The notes below the pieces were generated by a model. That model was not told the DNA's origin and did not search any database. It worked only from the letters and a program-made list of their open reading frames with translations. This document shows positions 62,815 through 64,000 of a stretch of DNA of 64,000 bases, one piece after another. Numbering within the stretch: the stretch's first letter is position 1; every line of letters starts with the position of its first letter. The position numbers and the translations under genes were made by a program. This DNA is from Corynebacterium auriscanis (GTDB taxonomy: Bacteria; Actinomycetota; Actinomycetes; Mycobacteriales; Mycobacteriaceae), in the NCBI RefSeq assembly GCF_030408435.1, contig NZ_CP047046.1, positions 2,214,572-2,278,571 of the forward strand. The letters run 5' to 3'.

Positions 62815-63402
62815 CTATTTAGGGCTTTGGAGGTCCACGACCTTATCTGGATCCCCCAACCTCTCACCCAGCCCAACTAGAACCGCGAATACAGCGGTCA
62901 GTGCTAAGGCCAACCACACCCACACCTTGTGCCACCGCGGGCCACAGGCTTTGGCGAACACCGCACCGATGAAAGCGCCCAGCGCGTTGCACCACACGTC
63001 ATCGGTGGAGGTTCGGCCCAACTCACATACGTATTGAGCCACTTCCACGCACACGCTAAAGGCCAAACACAGCACAGTGACTTTCAGCACCGGCCGCTGC
63101 CGTTGAAACAGTGCGACGAATAGAAGCATGCCCAGGGGTACGAAAAAAGCTACGTTGCCCACGTAATCAAAGACGGGGCCGAACCACGTTGTCGACCGTC
63201 GCACCATGGTCAAAGGCACTAACATGAGCTCTCGGGTTCGCTGGTTCTCCGGCTTCCACAAATACCCGATTTGGAAGAACGCCTTAAGCGTGGTCAGCGC
63301 CACAATCACGGCCGCGTATCCCACGATCGCGGTCACGATCAGCCCACGCGCAGGCCGCTGCGCCTGCCTTTGTTCTGTGACCGATCCCTGCGATGTGCGC
63401 AT
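62815..63402 (-). CDS. VanZ-like membrane protein
   Basis: 195 residues from ATG 63402 (MRTSQGSVTEQRQ), preferred because GAAGGGA lies upstream; an ATG at 63426 has no such site. There are four to five helices. The loop ELMLVPLTM, the helix FDYVGNVAFFVPLGMLLF and the polar CVEVAQYVCELGRTSTDDVW followed by NALGAFIGAV are hallmarks of VanZ-like proteins. Function in corynebacteria is unknown; a role in resistance should not be assumed. Confidence 0.82.
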   Translation of the reverse strand: MRTSQGSVTEQRQAQRPARGLIVTAIVGYAAVIVALTTLKAFFQIGYLWKPENQRTRELMLVPLTMVRRSTTWFGPVFDYVGNVAFFVPLGMLLFVALFQRQRPVLKVTVLCLAFSVCVEVAQYVCELGRTSTDDVWCNALGAFIGAVFAKACGPRWHKVWVWLALALTAVFAVLVGLGERLGDPDKVVDLQSPK

Positions 63403-63616
63403 TACGTTTTCCCTTCGCGAACACATGAAGCTTTACTGAAGCAACTTCTCGTCTCAGCTTAAGCGAAGAGTGACCGCCTTAACACCCCACGGTTGTCGGA
63501 CGGGCTGCCGTAAACGCTGGGCGTTCTGCTACAACTTGTACGAAGAACTAATACACACCACACTGTGGCGTCTTTTTGTATACGACGCCCCGCTGCCTTC
63601 CACCAAGGAGTTTTCC

Positions 63617-64000
63617 ATGGGTCGCTTACTTCTCCTCGTGCTGATCATAATCACGATCGTGTTGTTGTGGAAGGCATTTGGACCAGGATCCGGCCAGTCG
63701 GGGGCGGCGAGGGGCGTCGGTAAAATAGGCCGGAAAAACAACCCCACTGAGCTGCGCGCTAAGGGGCCGGACGACGATCCTGATTTCTTATGGAATATCG
63801 AGAAAGAAAGGTTTAAACAGCGCCGCGAGGCAGAACGGCAAGCCGAGCGGGAGGCCGAGCAGCGAGCGCGCCGAGAAAGGCTGGAGCGGCTGCGCCGGCA
63901 ACAGCAGCAGCGCGGTGACAAACCGCATGGCGACGGCGAGCCACACGGCGATGATTCCACCGATGGCGGCACCCCACCCCCTGATGATGCGCCGCGACCT
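63617..64000 (+). CDS. Membrane-anchored coiled-coil protein (3' end outside the window)
   Basis: Open from ATG 63617 to the window end (128 codons so far), with AAGGAG six bases before the start. One N-terminal helix (LLLLVLIIITIVLLWKAFG) is followed by a basic linker, PDDDPDFLWNIEKERFKQRR, and a long Glu/Arg/Gln coiled coil, then a Gly/Asp/Pro-rich tail. Topology is probably helix in the membrane with the coil in the cytosol. Similar proteins occur near the cytochrome-c maturation genes in corynebacteria, which may lie just beyond; that is inference. The opposite-strand frame here is an artefact. Confidence 0.75.
   Translation, partial: MGRLLLLVLIIITIVLLWKAFGPGSGQSGAARGVGKIGRKNNPTELRAKGPDDDPDFLWNIEKERFKQRREAERQAEREAEQRARRERLERLRRQQQQRGDKPHGDGEPHGDDSTDGGTPPPDDAPRP

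Noticed and set aside
62815..63402. Teicoplanin resistance function for the VanZ-like gene
   Set aside because: VanZ-like proteins are widespread and mostly unrelated to resistance; no van operon is nearby.
63529..63972. 147-codon minus-strand frame at the window end
   Set aside because: It is the complement of the plus-strand coiled-coil gene starting at 63617, which has a good ribosome-binding site and a membrane helix.

Overview
The window comes from a Corynebacterium-type actinomycete. The evidence is the gene order fusA-rpsG-rpsL, rpoC-rpoB, rplL-rplJ, rplA-rplK-nusG-secE-tRNA-Trp, an RpoB/RpoC pair of corynebacterial type, a PorA-family envelope protein, and a menaquinone/mannosyltransferase cluster laid out like the Mycobacterium Rv0534c-Rv0562 region. 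A lipophilic species close to C. jeikeium, C. urealyticum or C. resistens is plausible but not proven.

Layout. (1) 1-1474: str operon on the minus strand (5' part of fusA, rpsG, rpsL). (2) 1859-4179: a DUF4236-like small protein, a secreted lipase and a TM2-type membrane protein. (3) 4377-21360: a minus-strand operon of nine tightly packed genes lying between rpoC and the str operon. It encodes a membrane protein, a secreted/membrane-anchored vWA protein, a very large tubulin-like protein, a two-TM coiled-coil protein, a fibronectin-like protein, a GAP1-like GTPase-associated protein, a second vWA-like protein, a P-loop GTPase-like protein and a tail-anchored low-complexity protein. This is the most unusual content of the window and looks like an NTP-dependent, envelope-linked multi-protein machine of unknown purpose. 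(4) 21687-31848: rpoC, rpoB, a PorA-family protein, rplL and rplJ with a structured leader. (5) 32433-40331: a five-gene metal-type ABC transporter whose substrate-binding protein and two partner surface proteins share a domain with an HxHxxWxFxxPG motif, and whose permease carries a long extra tail. Zur/Fur-like sites lie upstream. (6) 40550-48218: a second lipase, rplA, rplK, nusG, secE, four tRNA genes (Trp, Met, Thr, Tyr), an intact IS256-family element and several tandem-repeat arrays. (7) 48634-62390: menaquinone biosynthesis (polyprenyl synthase, menJ, menG, menD, menC, menB, menE, menA) with a GT4 mannosyltransferase and membrane proteins between them. (8) 62426-64000: DUF4229, VanZ-like and a truncated membrane/coiled-coil gene.

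How the parts fit. Most of the window is core transcription, translation and respiratory-quinone machinery. The accessory parts are the tubulin/GTPase/vWA operon, the surface-anchored ABC system, and the repeat- and IS-rich stretch at 45.2-48.6 kb. Several genes, especially in and around the men cluster, have a TAnnnT box 6-8 nt before the start codon, which suggests leaderless transcripts. No CRISPR array, prophage or rRNA operon was seen.
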